NCBI GenBank assembly: GCA_905181835.1
Contig: CAJIZF010000002.1
Span: 186,001-250,000, forward strand
From: an uncultured Flavobacteriaceae bacterium
GTDB taxonomy: Bacteria > Bacteroidota > Bacteroidia > Flavobacteriales > Flavobacteriaceae
Direction of reading: 5' to 3'
Length of the DNA stretch: 64,000 nucleotides
Part shown: positions 1 to 7,529 of the stretch, piece by piece
Position numbering within the stretch: position 1 is the first letter of the stretch
How the letters are laid out: every line of letters begins with the position of its first letter
Notes under the pieces: model-generated
The model's database searches: none
Seen by the model: the letters and a program-made list of their open reading frames with translations, nothing else
What the model was told of the DNA's origin: nothing
Position numbers and translations under genes: made by a program

Positions 1-287
1 TAAAAAGTAACTTTATCTCCATACTCAGGGACTTTAGTTTTAGAACTATCTTTTACCTCATAATAATACCAAAAACCAGATTCTGAAGTAAAATAAGACT
101 CTATTTTATTAGCCTCTAAAAGTTGGAGAATTTCTTTTTCTTCCTTTTCAAAAATAGCTTTATTTCTTTTGATAGATGTAGAAATAAATGAACTCGATGT
201 GTATTGTACAGGTTTTCTTGCTTCAGGACTTTTACAAGAAAATAATACTAGTAAAAACGTAAAGGTTAAAAATAAATTAAGCTTCAT
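1..287 (-). CDS. gldI: GldI, gliding-motility FKBP-type peptidyl-prolyl isomerase lipoprotein (partial, 3' end outside window)
   Basis: The first 95 codons of a minus-strand gene that runs off the left edge. The ATG is at 285-287. The protein starts with a lipoprotein signal (hydrophobic stretch, then LFSCKSPEARKP with the lipobox cysteine near residue 18). It continues with a helical segment and ESGFWYYYEVKD, which leads into the FKBP fold. The CKSPEAR start and the GFWYYY segment are typical of GldI, a periplasmic prolyl isomerase needed for gliding and type IX secretion in flavobacteria. Its start overlaps the end of the upstream DHH phosphoesterase gene by 11 bp, so the two are probably co-transcribed. 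The catalytic FKBP domain lies outside the window and cannot be checked. Confidence 0.85.
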   Translation of the reverse strand, partial: MKLNLFLTFTFLLVLFSCKSPEARKPVQYTSSSFISTSIKRNKAIFEKEEKEILQLLEANKIESYFTSESGFWYYYEVKDSSKTKVPEYGDKVTF

Positions 288-1296
288 TTAATTCTTTTTT
301 GTAGCCAGGCAAGATACTAATAAATTCTTCAACGGTCTTAGATAAAGTTTTTGAACTTTTGCCACCGGCAGCATTGGTATGCCCACCTCCATTGAAATAT
401 TTTCTTGAAAAATCATTCACCGAAAAGGAACCTTTACTTCGAAGCGATATTTTTATGATTTTTTCTTTTTTATTTTCAATAAAAATCATCGCAAAAATAA
501 CACCTTTCATTGATAAGGCGTAGTTGACGAAACCTTCGGTATCTCCCTTTTTAAAATTGTTATTATTTAACTCTTCTTGACTCATGGTGATGTAAGCCGT
601 TTTGTATTCGGGAAGCATAACCATATTTTTTAACGCAACTCCTAATAGCTTTAATCGATCAGGGCTATTAGTATCGTAAACGTTTTGATGAATGATCGAG
701 TTAGGAGCACCTGCTTCGATTAGATGGGCAATTACCCTATGGGTAGCAGCTGTTGTCGCTGGAAAACGAAAAGAACCCGTGTCGGTCATAATACCAACAT
801 ATAACTGCGTGGCAATTTCTTTATTTAACAAGTTAAGGCCACCGATAAATTCAATAAAATGATATACCATTTCTGAAGTTGAACTCATACCTACATCGCT
901 ATAGGTTACAAGGGCGTAATCATCTGGTTCTTGGTGGTGATCAATGAGTATAAAATCTGCTTTAGTTGCCATTAATTCTTGTGCTAAATCTCCAGTTCTA
1001 TTCAGGGCGTTAAAGTCTAGGGTAAAAACAAGATTTGCTTCGCTAAGACAATTTTTTACATTGTCTCGATGCTGTTCATAATTAATGATTGTTTGAGTTT
1101 CAGGAATCCATTTTAAGAATTCAGGAAAATCATTAGGCATAACCACAGTTACTTGGTGTTCTAATTGTTTTAAAAAATTAGCCAAGCCTAAACAGGACCC
1201 AATTGCGTCTCCGTCTGGGTTTTTATGCCCTACAATAACTATATTGCTCGTGTTGGCCAGGGCTTGTTTTAGTATGAAAATTTCCTCTGAATTCAT
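277..1296 (-). CDS. DHH/DHHA1 family phosphoesterase (NrnA-like oligoribonuclease / pAp phosphatase)
   Basis: A 339-residue cytoplasmic protein with the two-domain DHH-DHHA1 layout. Visible motifs are GHKNPDGDAIGS at residues 23-34 (H24, D28 and D30 are metal ligands), TLDFNALNRTGD, the DHH motif in LIDHHQEPDD near residue 118, DTGSFRF, and the C-terminal DHHA1 signature GGGHTNAAGG, which binds the nucleotide end. Family members with this layout and length degrade nanoRNAs (2-5 nt) from the 5' or 3' end, and some also hydrolyse pAp. The gene lies directly upstream of gldI and overlaps it by 11 bp. It diverges from ndk across an 82-bp gap. Substrate choice (nanoRNA, pAp or cyclic dinucleotide products) cannot be decided from sequence alone. 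Confidence 0.9.
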   Translation of the reverse strand: MNSEEIFILKQALANTSNIVIVGHKNPDGDAIGSCLGLANFLKQLEHQVTVVMPNDFPEFLKWIPETQTIINYEQHRDNVKNCLSEANLVFTLDFNALNRTGDLAQELMATKADFILIDHHQEPDDYALVTYSDVGMSSTSEMVYHFIEFIGGLNLLNKEIATQLYVGIMTDTGSFRFPATTAATHRVIAHLIEAGAPNSIIHQNVYDTNSPDRLKLLGVALKNMVMLPEYKTAYITMSQEELNNNNFKKGDTEGFVNYALSMKGVIFAMIFIENKKEKIIKISLRSKGSFSVNDFSRKYFNGGGHTNAAGGKSSKTLSKTVEEFISILPGYKKELNEA

Positions 1297-1328
1297 AGTA
1301 TGCGAATATACAATTTATTAGTGTTTAC

Positions 1329-1361
1329 TTGTGGTAAATGATTTCAAATTGCATACTTTTG
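1329..1361 (+). promoter_or_regulatory. Promoter of ndk (Bacteroidota type)
   Basis: TTG at 1329-1331 and TACTTTTG at 1354-1361 are separated by 22 bp. This fits the TTG/TANNTTTG consensus of the main sigma factor of Bacteroidota. The expected transcript start is around 1366, giving a leader of about 13 nt before the ndk ATG. Confidence 0.7.
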
Positions 1362-1378
1362 CAAAAAAATTATAAAAA

Positions 1379-1798
1379 ATGAGAACAGACAGAACATTTA
1401 CTATGTTAAAGCCCGATAGTGTTGAAAAAGGAAACATTGGTGCTATACTTGAAAAAATTACAGCTTCAGGATTTAGAATCGTAGCTATGAAACTTACTCA
1501 AATGACCACGGATGATGCAAAAGCTTTTTACGCTGTGCATAGTGAGCGTCCTTTTTTCGGAGAGTTAGTTGAATATATGACTCGTGGTCCTATTGTTGCT
1601 GCTATTCTTGAAAAAAATAATGCTGTAGAAGATTTCCGTACTTTGATTGGAGCTACCAATCCAGCCGAGGCTGCAGAAGGTACGATTAGAAAACTATATG
1701 CTGCCTCTATTGGTGAAAATGCTGTTCACGGTAGTGACAGTGACGAAAATGCAGCTATTGAAGGCTCTTTTCATTTTTCAGCAAGAGAAATGTTTTAA
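1379..1798 (+). CDS. ndk: Nucleoside diphosphate kinase
   Basis: A 139-residue enzyme that transfers the gamma-phosphate of ATP to other NDPs through a phosphohistidine, balancing the NTP and dNTP pools. The active-site motif NAVHGSDS is intact with His117. The N-terminal [13 protein letters not shown] and the [12 protein letters not shown] segment are standard for the family, as is the length. It is a single-gene unit with its own promoter, a short AT-rich leader, and a hairpin terminator shared with the convergent DciA-like gene. Confidence 0.97.
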   Translation: MRTDRTFTMLKPDSVEKGNIGAILEKITASGFRIVAMKLTQMTTDDAKAFYAVHSERPFFGELVEYMTRGPIVAAILEKNNAVEDFRTLIGATNPAEAAEGTIRKLYAASIGENAVHGSDSDENAAIEGSFHFSAREMF

Positions 1799-1813
1799 AA
1801 ATATTTTAAATAC

Positions 1814-1844
1814 AAAAAAACCTTCCATAACGGAAGGTTTTTTT
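1814..1844. terminator. Bidirectional rho-independent terminator between ndk and the DciA-like gene
   Basis: A perfect hairpin: CCTTCC (1821-1826) pairs with GGAAGG (1832-1837) around the 5-nt loop ATAAC. An A-run (1814-1820) and a T-run (1838-1844) flank it, so the structure can end transcription from either side. Confidence 0.9.
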
Positions 1845-1860
1845 ATGCTATAATTTATGG

Positions 1861-2157
1861 TTAACGCAGAATAATTTTATTAATTATTTCTTTACCCATT
1901 TCTTCGTTAATCATCGCTATTATTTTTGTTTTACCATAACTTAATTCTTCTCGTAATACAGAAGAACTTAATTGAACATAAAGCACTTGTCGATCTAACT
2001 TTATTCCAGTGGTATATTTGGAAATAGCTTTTCCCATAACCTTGTGCCATGCATCTTCAATCGAAACTTTATCCAAGCCTTTTTGTAGTCTGTTGGTTTC
2101 TATAAACCCTTTTAATACATCACTCATTGAGTTCTGATCTCCTTTTCTTTTTACCAT
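1861..2157 (-). CDS. DUF721 (DciA-like) protein
   Basis: A 98-residue small protein of the DUF721 family, recognised from the layout MSDVLKGFIETNRL...AWHKVMGKAI...LYVQLSSSVLREELSYGK...INEEMG. DUF721/DciA proteins are the ancestral loaders of the replicative helicase DnaB in bacteria lacking DnaC or DnaI. The short Bacteroidota form is essentially the DUF721 domain alone. The gene follows recF with a single-base gap, so it is surely translated from the same mRNA, and the pairing with another replication/repair gene supports the role. The ATG at 2157 is used here; a second Met ten codons later is possible. A helicase-loading function is inferred from the family. Confidence 0.8.
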   Translation of the reverse strand: MVKRKGDQNSMSDVLKGFIETNRLQKGLDKVSIEDAWHKVMGKAISKYTTGIKLDRQVLYVQLSSSVLREELSYGKTKIIAMINEEMGKEIINKIILR

Positions 2158-2158
2158 T

Positions 2159-3238
2159 TTACAACTTAAACATTTTATAAGATTGATGTATTTTTTTGAT
2201 CACTTTTTCGGTTCTATCTGCATGGGTATCACTTATAAACAATTGACCAAAGTCTTGATTTTTTACGAGTGCAATAATTTGTTCGACGCGTTGCTCATCT
2301 AATTTATCAAAAACATCATCCATCAAAAGAATTGGATTTACTTTACTTTGTGTTTTGATAAAATCAAACTGAGCCAGTTTTAAAGCTATTAAAAAAGATT
2401 TTTGTTGTCCTTGTGAACCAAATTTTTTAATTGGGTGTTCTTCAATGTCAAATATTAGATCGTCTTTATGAATTCCAAAATTACTGTATTGACTTATTTT
2501 ATCTTTTGTAGCATTTTCCTTTAATAAAATTAATAAATCCTGTTCATTTAATTGACTCCTGTATTGAATTTCTACTATTTCTTTCGAATTACTGATAGAT
2601 TGGTATCGTTTAGTGAATATGGGCATAAAATCATTTAAAAACGCTTTTCTTTTTTCGTAAATAGTTGTTCCTAAATCATGCATTTGTAAATTGTAAATAT
2701 CAAGAGTTTCTTGATTATGGGTATGATTTACTGCAAAATATTTCAGCAATGAATTTCGTTGAGCAACGATCTTGTTATAGTTTAATAAAGTGTTTAAGTA
2801 ATTACTGTCTCCTTGCGAAATAACTCCATCCATAAACTTTCTCCTTGTTTCACTTCCATCAACTATTAGATCACGATCTGCAGGAGAAATAATTACCAGT
2901 GGTAAAAAACCGATATGTTCGCTAAATCTTGGATAGGGTTTCCCATTACGTTTAATTATTTTTTTTAGGCCTCTTTTTGCACTGACTATAATTTTTTCTT
3001 CTCTATTCTTTTTATCATAATTACCTTCTATTACAAAAAAACCTTCTCCATGCTTAATATTTTGAACGGTTACTGGGTTAAAATAACTTTTACCGAAGGA
3101 AAGATGATAAATTGCATCTAAAACATTCGTTTTTCCGACACCGTTATTACCTACCAAACAATTTATTTTTGAATCAAACTCAAAAGAAGCGGTTTCAAAG
3201 TTTTTATAGTTAAGAAGTGATAAGTTTTTTAAAACCAT
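2159..3238 (-). CDS. recF: DNA replication and repair protein RecF
   Basis: An SMC-like ATPase that helps load RecA at single-strand gaps with RecO and RecR. Visible are Walker [10 protein letters not shown] (residues 30-38), the ABC signature region [17 protein letters not shown], and Walker B with the D-loop [16 protein letters not shown] place the start at the ATG at 3236-3238, because family members begin with the equivalent of [14 protein letters not shown]. This gives 359 residues, the usual length. An in-frame ATG 33 bp further upstream would add an unconserved tail. The gene is followed after one base by the DciA-like gene and diverges from the TPR protein gene. Confidence 0.95.
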   Translation of the reverse strand: MVLKNLSLLNYKNFETASFEFDSKINCLVGNNGVGKTNVLDAIYHLSFGKSYFNPVTVQNIKHGEGFFVIEGNYDKKNREEKIIVSAKRGLKKIIKRNGKPYPRFSEHIGFLPLVIISPADRDLIVDGSETRRKFMDGVISQGDSNYLNTLLNYNKIVAQRNSLLKYFAVNHTHNQETLDIYNLQMHDLGTTIYEKRKAFLNDFMPIFTKRYQSISNSKEIVEIQYRSQLNEQDLLILLKENATKDKISQYSNFGIHKDDLIFDIEEHPIKKFGSQGQQKSFLIALKLAQFDFIKTQSKVNPILLMDDVFDKLDEQRVEQIIALVKNQDFGQLFISDTHADRTEKVIKKIHQSYKMFKL

Positions 3239-3322
3239 GTATTTCAGTATATTAGAGTCTTTTGACTCCAATTTTTGCTTTTGTTTATTTATAAGTGCAA
3301 ATTATTGAAAAATAATAAAAAC

Positions 3323-3358
3323 TTGTGCTTTTATTATCTAATAAAAATTATATTTTTG
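3323..3358 (+). promoter_or_regulatory. Probable promoter of the TPR protein / ribH unit
   Basis: TATTTTTG (3351-3358) matches the TANNTTTG element. A TTG at 3323-3325 lies 25 bp upstream, slightly longer than the usual spacing. The predicted start near 3363 leaves about 16 nt before the ATG at 3379. Confidence 0.5.
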
Positions 3359-3378
3359 CACACTTAACAAAGCATATT

Positions 3379-4143
3379 ATGGCAACATACAAGAAAAGAG
3401 GGGGTAGACCTAAAAACAAAGCCGAGAAAATTTCTCAAATAGAGGAGGAAAGTACAACGGCAGAGGTATTTAGTACCCTTGATGAAGGAGCTTCAAGAAC
3501 CGAGGCCTGGGTAGAAAAAAATCAAAAAGCAATTTTAATTTTCGTTGGAGTTGTAGCGGTCAGTGTTTTAGGATTTTTGGGTTTTCAAAACTTTATCCAA
3601 GAACCTAAAGAAACTGAGGCAATGAACGAAATGTTTCAAGCTCAATCCTATTATGAGCAAGCATTAACTGCCACCACAAAAGATTCTTTATTTAATCTCT
3701 CTCTAAATGGAGGGAATGGAAAATTTGGCTTTGTCGATATTATCGATAATTACAGCGGCACCAATGCAGCTAACTTAGCAAACTATTATGCTGGTGTTGC
3801 CTACTTAAATACAGGGAAATATCTAGAAGCAATTAAGCACCTAGACCAATTTAAAGCAGATGATGCTAATGTAGCCCCTATTGCAAAAGGTGCTATTGGA
3901 GACGCTTTTGCTCAATTAGATCAGCAAGAAGAAGCTTTAAAGTATTACGAAAATGCTGTGTTGATGAGTTCTAGCGAACTTACAGCTCCACGTTTTTTAT
4001 TAAAAGCAGGAATTATAGCTATCGATTTGGGTAAATCTTCTGTTGCATTAAAACATTTAAATGCCATTTTAGATGACTACCCAAAATCACCTGAAGCTGA
4101 TAAAGCTACCTTATACCTTGGAAAAGCTGAAGCAATGAAATAA
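3379..4143 (+). CDS. Membrane-anchored tetratricopeptide repeat protein
   Basis: A 254-residue protein with a short basic cytoplasmic N-terminus (MATYKKRGGRPKNKAEK), one transmembrane helix near residues 49-69 (ILIFVGVVAVSVLGFLGF), and a C-terminal TPR region, for example ANYYAGVAYLNTGKYLEAIK and EEALKYYENAVLMS. It resembles the YfgM-type ancillary TPR proteins that sit at the inner membrane with periplasmic TPRs. I chose the ATG at 3379 because flavobacterial homologues start with MATYKKRG; the in-frame extension further upstream would overlap the promoter. ribH follows after one base, so the two genes form an operon. The function is unknown; a role in chaperoning exported proteins is only a guess. 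Confidence 0.8.
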   Translation: MATYKKRGGRPKNKAEKISQIEEESTTAEVFSTLDEGASRTEAWVEKNQKAILIFVGVVAVSVLGFLGFQNFIQEPKETEAMNEMFQAQSYYEQALTATTKDSLFNLSLNGGNGKFGFVDIIDNYSGTNAANLANYYAGVAYLNTGKYLEAIKHLDQFKADDANVAPIAKGAIGDAFAQLDQQEEALKYYENAVLMSSSELTAPRFLLKAGIIAIDLGKSSVALKHLNAILDDYPKSPEADKATLYLGKAEAMK

Positions 4144-4144
4144 T

Positions 4145-4639
4145 ATGGCGACTGAAAACAATAACTTATCATCTTATGATAAAGCAACAATCCCAAATGC
4201 GAAAAATTTTCGGTTTGGGATTGTTGTTTCTGAATGGAATTCAAAAATAACAGAAGGAATGTCTCAGGGTGCTTATGATACTCTATTGGAATGTGGCGCT
4301 ATAAAAGAAAATATAGTTCGTTGGAATGTTCCTGGGAGTTTCGAGCTAGTTTACGGTTGTAAAAAAATGCAACAAAGTTTCCAAATGTTAGATGCGATCA
4401 TCGCTATTGGTAGTGTTATTGAAGGTGAAACTAAACATTTTGACTACGTTTGTGAAGCTACTACAAATGGAATAATGCAATTAAATTTAGATAATGATAT
4501 TCCTGTAATGTTTTGTGTATTAACAGACCGAACTTTGCAGCAAGCCATAGATCGTAGTGGAGGAAAACATGGAAACAAAGGTGTGGAAGCCGCTATCGTT
4601 GCTATTAAAATGGCTCAACTCAGAAAAGAGGCCAAATAA
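4145..4639 (+). CDS. ribH: 6,7-dimethyl-8-ribityllumazine synthase
   Basis: Penultimate enzyme of riboflavin synthesis. It condenses 5-amino-6-ribitylaminouracil with 3,4-dihydroxy-2-butanone 4-phosphate and normally assembles into pentamers or icosahedral shells. The 164-residue protein has the substrate loop VPGSFELVYG, the GSVIEGETKHFDYVC segment with the catalytic His98, and the C-terminal GGKHGNKGVEAA phosphate-binding stretch. The length is normal for the family. It is translated one base after the TPR gene. No other rib gene lies nearby. Confidence 0.97.
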   Translation: MATENNNLSSYDKATIPNAKNFRFGIVVSEWNSKITEGMSQGAYDTLLECGAIKENIVRWNVPGSFELVYGCKKMQQSFQMLDAIIAIGSVIEGETKHFDYVCEATTNGIMQLNLDNDIPVMFCVLTDRTLQQAIDRSGGKHGNKGVEAAIVAIKMAQLRKEAK

Positions 4640-4644
4640 TCCAT

Positions 4645-4677
4645 TTGTAAAGAAGTTTTTTTCTTTTCATAACTTTA
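4645..4677 (+). promoter_or_regulatory. Possible promoter of the PIF1-like helicase gene
   Basis: TTG (4645-4647), 22 bp, then TAACTTTA (4670-4677), which matches TANNTTTG except for the last base. The predicted start is about 24 nt before the ATG at 4706. Confidence 0.4.
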
Positions 4678-4705
4678 CATAAATAAAGTTTTGTATTCTA
4701 ATGGT

Positions 4706-7120
4706 ATGATTAAAAATCCTGAATTAGACTTAGCCTGGGAATTTGTTGAAAAAACAGATCGTACAATTTTTTTAACAGGAAAGGCAGGAACTGGTAAAAC
4801 TACTTTTTTACGTTCACTAAAATCTAATTCCTTAAAAAGAGTTATTGTAGTTGCTCCAACAGGTGTGGCAGCTATTAATGCTAAAGGAGTAACAATTCAC
4901 TCTTTTTTTCAAATGCCATTTGGACCTATTTTACCTAATGATTCTAAATTTAAAAATAGAGGATCCTCATTTAAACATAAGTTTAGTAAAATAAAAATTA
5001 ATATTATTAGGTCGTTGGATCTATTAGTTATTGATGAAATAAGTATGGTGCGTTCGGATTTATTAGACGGTATCGATCAAGTTTTAAAAAGATATAGAGA
5101 TCAACGTAAAGTATTTGGGGGAGTTCAAGTTTTAATGATTGGAGATTTACAGCAGTTAGCACCTGTTGTTAACACTAATGAATGGAATTTATTAAAAAGT
5201 CATTACGAGACCCCCTATTTTTTTAGTAGTAAAGCATTTATCGAAAGTCATACCGTAAATATTGAATTGAAACATATTTATAGGCAAGAAAATCAAGAGT
5301 TTATTCGTATTTTAAATGAAATAAGAGCTGGTGAAATGTCTGAAAATTCAATTAATAAACTTAATGAAAGATACTTGCCAAATTTTATTCCTAAGGAGAA
5401 TGAGGGCTTTATTACATTGACGACTCATAATAAAAAGGCACATGTACTTAATGATGAAAATTTAAATAAATTAAAAGGAAAATCCGAAACTTATAAAGCT
5501 ATTATTCAAGGTAAATTTTCAGAAACTTCATACCCAACCCATAAGGAGTTACTTTTGAAAAAAGGTGCACAGGTAATGTTTATTAAAAATGATAGTAATC
5601 CAGAAAAAAGATACTATAACGGTAAAATAGGTAAAATAATAGCAATTCATAAAAAAGAAGTAAAAGTTCAATGCAAAGGAGAACTTGAAACTATAACGGT
5701 GAGCCCTGAAACTTGGGAAAATATAAGCTACGAAATTGATTCAAAAACTAATGAGATTTCTGAGAATTGTATAGGTTCTTTCTCGCAAATACCTTTAAGA
5801 TTAGCTTGGGCAATTACCATTCATAAAAGTCAAGGTTTAACTTTTGATAAAGCTATAATTGACGCTAATGCAGCTTTTGCTCATGGACAAACTTATGTTG
5901 CCTTGAGTCGTTGTAGAACATTAAATGGTGTCGTATTAAAAAGTGAAATTAATTTAGAAAGTATCATTACTGACCTAAGAGTAGCCACTTTCACGAATCA
6001 CATTACCGAATTTCCTCCAAAAGAGAGTGATTTATTAGTTTCAAAAAAAATATTTCAATTAAATCTTATAGGTGAACTCCTAAACTACTATGATTTTTTG
6101 CCCCCAATCACGCGACTATTAAATCTATATTATTCAAATATATCTAGTTTAAAAGGTGCTATTGAAACTCCTTTGATAGTTATAAAAGAACAAGGCATAC
6201 AACCCATCTTAAAAATTGCTACTAATTTTAATAGCCAGCTTTTTAAGTTAAGTAATGAAGAATTAGATATCGAAAATAATGACATTATTTTAGAGAGAAT
6301 TCATAGTGCTATTACTTATTTTATTAATCACACTAAAGAAAAAATAAAGTCTCCCTTTGATGAATTTTCTTTTTCAACGGAAGATAAAGCACTTCAAAAA
6401 GAATTTGAAAAAAACACTAATAAAATAGAAGAATTATTAAAGTCTAAACTTTATTGTTTATTAGGTTTAAACGGAAATTATAAATTTCGAAAATATTTAA
6501 AACTTAGAGCTGAAGTTGTTTTATTAAAACAAGAGAAACCAAAAAACAAAACTTTTTCTGTAGAAACAAAACATCCTATTTTATTTGAAAATCTACGTAA
6601 TCTAAGATCGGTTATAGCGCAAGCTGAATCTATACCGCATTTTCAAGTTTTTACTCAACATACACTTTACGAACTTTCAGAATTATTACCACTCACCAAC
6701 AGGCAATTAAAAACTATTCATGGAATGGGAAAAATTAGAGTTCAAAAATATGGTGATGAAATTTTAGCCTGTATCAATGAATATGCAGATGAGAATAATG
6801 TTATTATTGATGAAATTATTGTTACCGAAAAAATCAAAAAAGTAAATACCAAATTAATAACTCTAAAACTATTTAAGGATGGCTTATCAATTCTAGATAT
6901 TGCAAAAAAGCGAAGTTTAGTTAAAGGAACTATCGAATTACACTTGTCCTCTTTTATAGCTCAGGGAGAAATTGACATCTACGATCTAATTTCAGAAAAG
7001 CGTTTTTTAGAATTAAAAAATAAAATGGAACAACTTACCTATGAAAACTTAACAGATTTAAAATCAAAACTGAATAATGAATATTCTTATTTTGAATTGA
7101 AATTAGTTTTGAATGAATAA
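4706..7120 (+). CDS. PIF1-like superfamily 1B DNA helicase with C-terminal HRDC and helix-turn-helix domains
   Basis: An 804-residue protein. The N-terminal ATPase has Walker A TGKAGTGKTTF (about residues 24-34), VIDEISMVRSDLLD (Walker B), GDLQQLAP, and the C-terminal UvrD-like motif AITIHKSQGLTFDKA followed by TYVALSRCR. After a long linker come an HRDC-like domain (about 615-690, with LKTIHGMGKIRVQKYG) and a RecQ-associated HTH_40-like segment (about 725-770, TLKLFKDGLSILDIAKKR). This fusion is common in Bacteroidota but little studied. It combines a PIF1 motor with RecQ-type DNA-binding modules, which suggests unwinding of forks or G-quadruplexes. I use the ATG at 4706; a TTG five codons earlier is less likely. 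It is a single-gene unit followed by an intergenic palindrome. Confidence 0.85.
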   Translation: MIKNPELDLAWEFVEKTDRTIFLTGKAGTGKTTFLRSLKSNSLKRVIVVAPTGVAAINAKGVTIHSFFQMPFGPILPNDSKFKNRGSSFKHKFSKIKINIIRSLDLLVIDEISMVRSDLLDGIDQVLKRYRDQRKVFGGVQVLMIGDLQQLAPVVNTNEWNLLKSHYETPYFFSSKAFIESHTVNIELKHIYRQENQEFIRILNEIRAGEMSENSINKLNERYLPNFIPKENEGFITLTTHNKKAHVLNDENLNKLKGKSETYKAIIQGKFSETSYPTHKELLLKKGAQVMFIKNDSNPEKRYYNGKIGKIIAIHKKEVKVQCKGELETITVSPETWENISYEIDSKTNEISENCIGSFSQIPLRLAWAITIHKSQGLTFDKAIIDANAAFAHGQTYVALSRCRTLNGVVLKSEINLESIITDLRVATFTNHITEFPPKESDLLVSKKIFQLNLIGELLNYYDFLPPITRLLNLYYSNISSLKGAIETPLIVIKEQGIQPILKIATNFNSQLFKLSNEELDIENNDIILERIHSAITYFINHTKEKIKSPFDEFSFSTEDKALQKEFEKNTNKIEELLKSKLYCLLGLNGNYKFRKYLKLRAEVVLLKQEKPKNKTFSVETKHPILFENLRNLRSVIAQAESIPHFQVFTQHTLYELSELLPLTNRQLKTIHGMGKIRVQKYGDEILACINEYADENNVIIDEIIVTEKIKKVNTKLITLKLFKDGLSILDIAKKRSLVKGTIELHLSSFIAQGEIDIYDLISEKRFLELKNKMEQLTYENLTDLKSKLNNEYSYFELKLVLNE

Positions 7121-7172
7121 TAATCTAAATTCTTAAATTTTCTATAAGAACAACAGGCATTTATTAATTTTG

Positions 7173-7193
7173 GTATATTTATTGTAAATATAC
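7173..7193. promoter_or_regulatory. Perfect 9-bp inverted repeat, operator-like
   Basis: GTATATTTA (7173-7181), TTG, TAAATATAC (7185-7193) form a perfect palindrome. It directly follows a TAATTTTG element (7165-7172) and lies about 50 bp before the next gene. There is no T-run, so it is more likely a protein-binding site than a terminator. Confidence 0.45.
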
Positions 7194-7229
7194 GCTATCA
7201 AAACACTTCTAAAACAGTTTGAATTTAAT

Positions 7230-7237
7230 TACTTTTG
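7230..7237 (+). promoter_or_regulatory. -7 element directly upstream of the small membrane protein gene
   Basis: TACTTTTG matches TANNTTTG and ends four bases before the ATG at 7242. The predicted transcription start coincides with the start codon, so the mRNA would be leaderless. No well-placed TTG is visible upstream. Confidence 0.4.
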
Positions 7238-7241
7238 ATCA

Positions 7242-7529
7242 ATGGGAATTTTAAAGCCACGAAAAAATAAAAAATTTGGATATGAACCTCGTTATTATAA
7301 TAATGAAGGTTCGGGTAGTCCTTTCCAAATGCAGCATAAATTCGATAGCTATCGGTCAACCGTAGGTGAAAGTAAAAACTTAAAAGCAAAGTTTAAAGCT
7401 GCCTTTACTGAACTAAAAAAAACCTCTGATAAAAACACACATTATCGTTTATTTTTTATTTTCACAATATTAATTTTGATATTCTTATTTATTATTGATT
7501 TTGATTTATCAATATTTTTTAAAAGCTAA
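7242..7529 (+). CDS. Small single-pass membrane protein of unknown function, upstream of mutL
   Basis: A 95-residue protein with a basic, Tyr/Asn-rich N-terminus (MGILKPRKNKKFGYEPRYYN) and one C-terminal transmembrane helix (about residues 69-88, LFFIFTILILIFLFII). The conserved KFGYEPRYY start and its position just before mutL mark a flavobacterial family with no assigned function. Homologues are sometimes labelled as a riboflavin synthase beta subunit, which nothing in this sequence supports. The stop codon overlaps the mutL ATG by one base (TAATG), so translation is coupled. A membrane-linked role next to mismatch repair is not obvious; the linkage may simply be operon history. Confidence 0.75.
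   Translation: MGILKPRKNKKFGYEPRYYNNEGSGSPFQMQHKFDSYRSTVGESKNLKAKFKAAFTELKKTSDKNTHYRLFFIFTILILIFLFIIDFDLSIFFKS

Noticed and set aside
3239-3271. Longer recF start at 3271
   Set aside because: It adds 11 residues not found in the family. The ATG at 3238 gives the conserved N-terminus and normal length.
7242-7529. Riboflavin synthase beta subunit as the name of the 95-residue gene
   Set aside because: The protein is a short single-pass membrane protein with no lumazine or riboflavin synthase motif; ribH lies elsewhere in the window.
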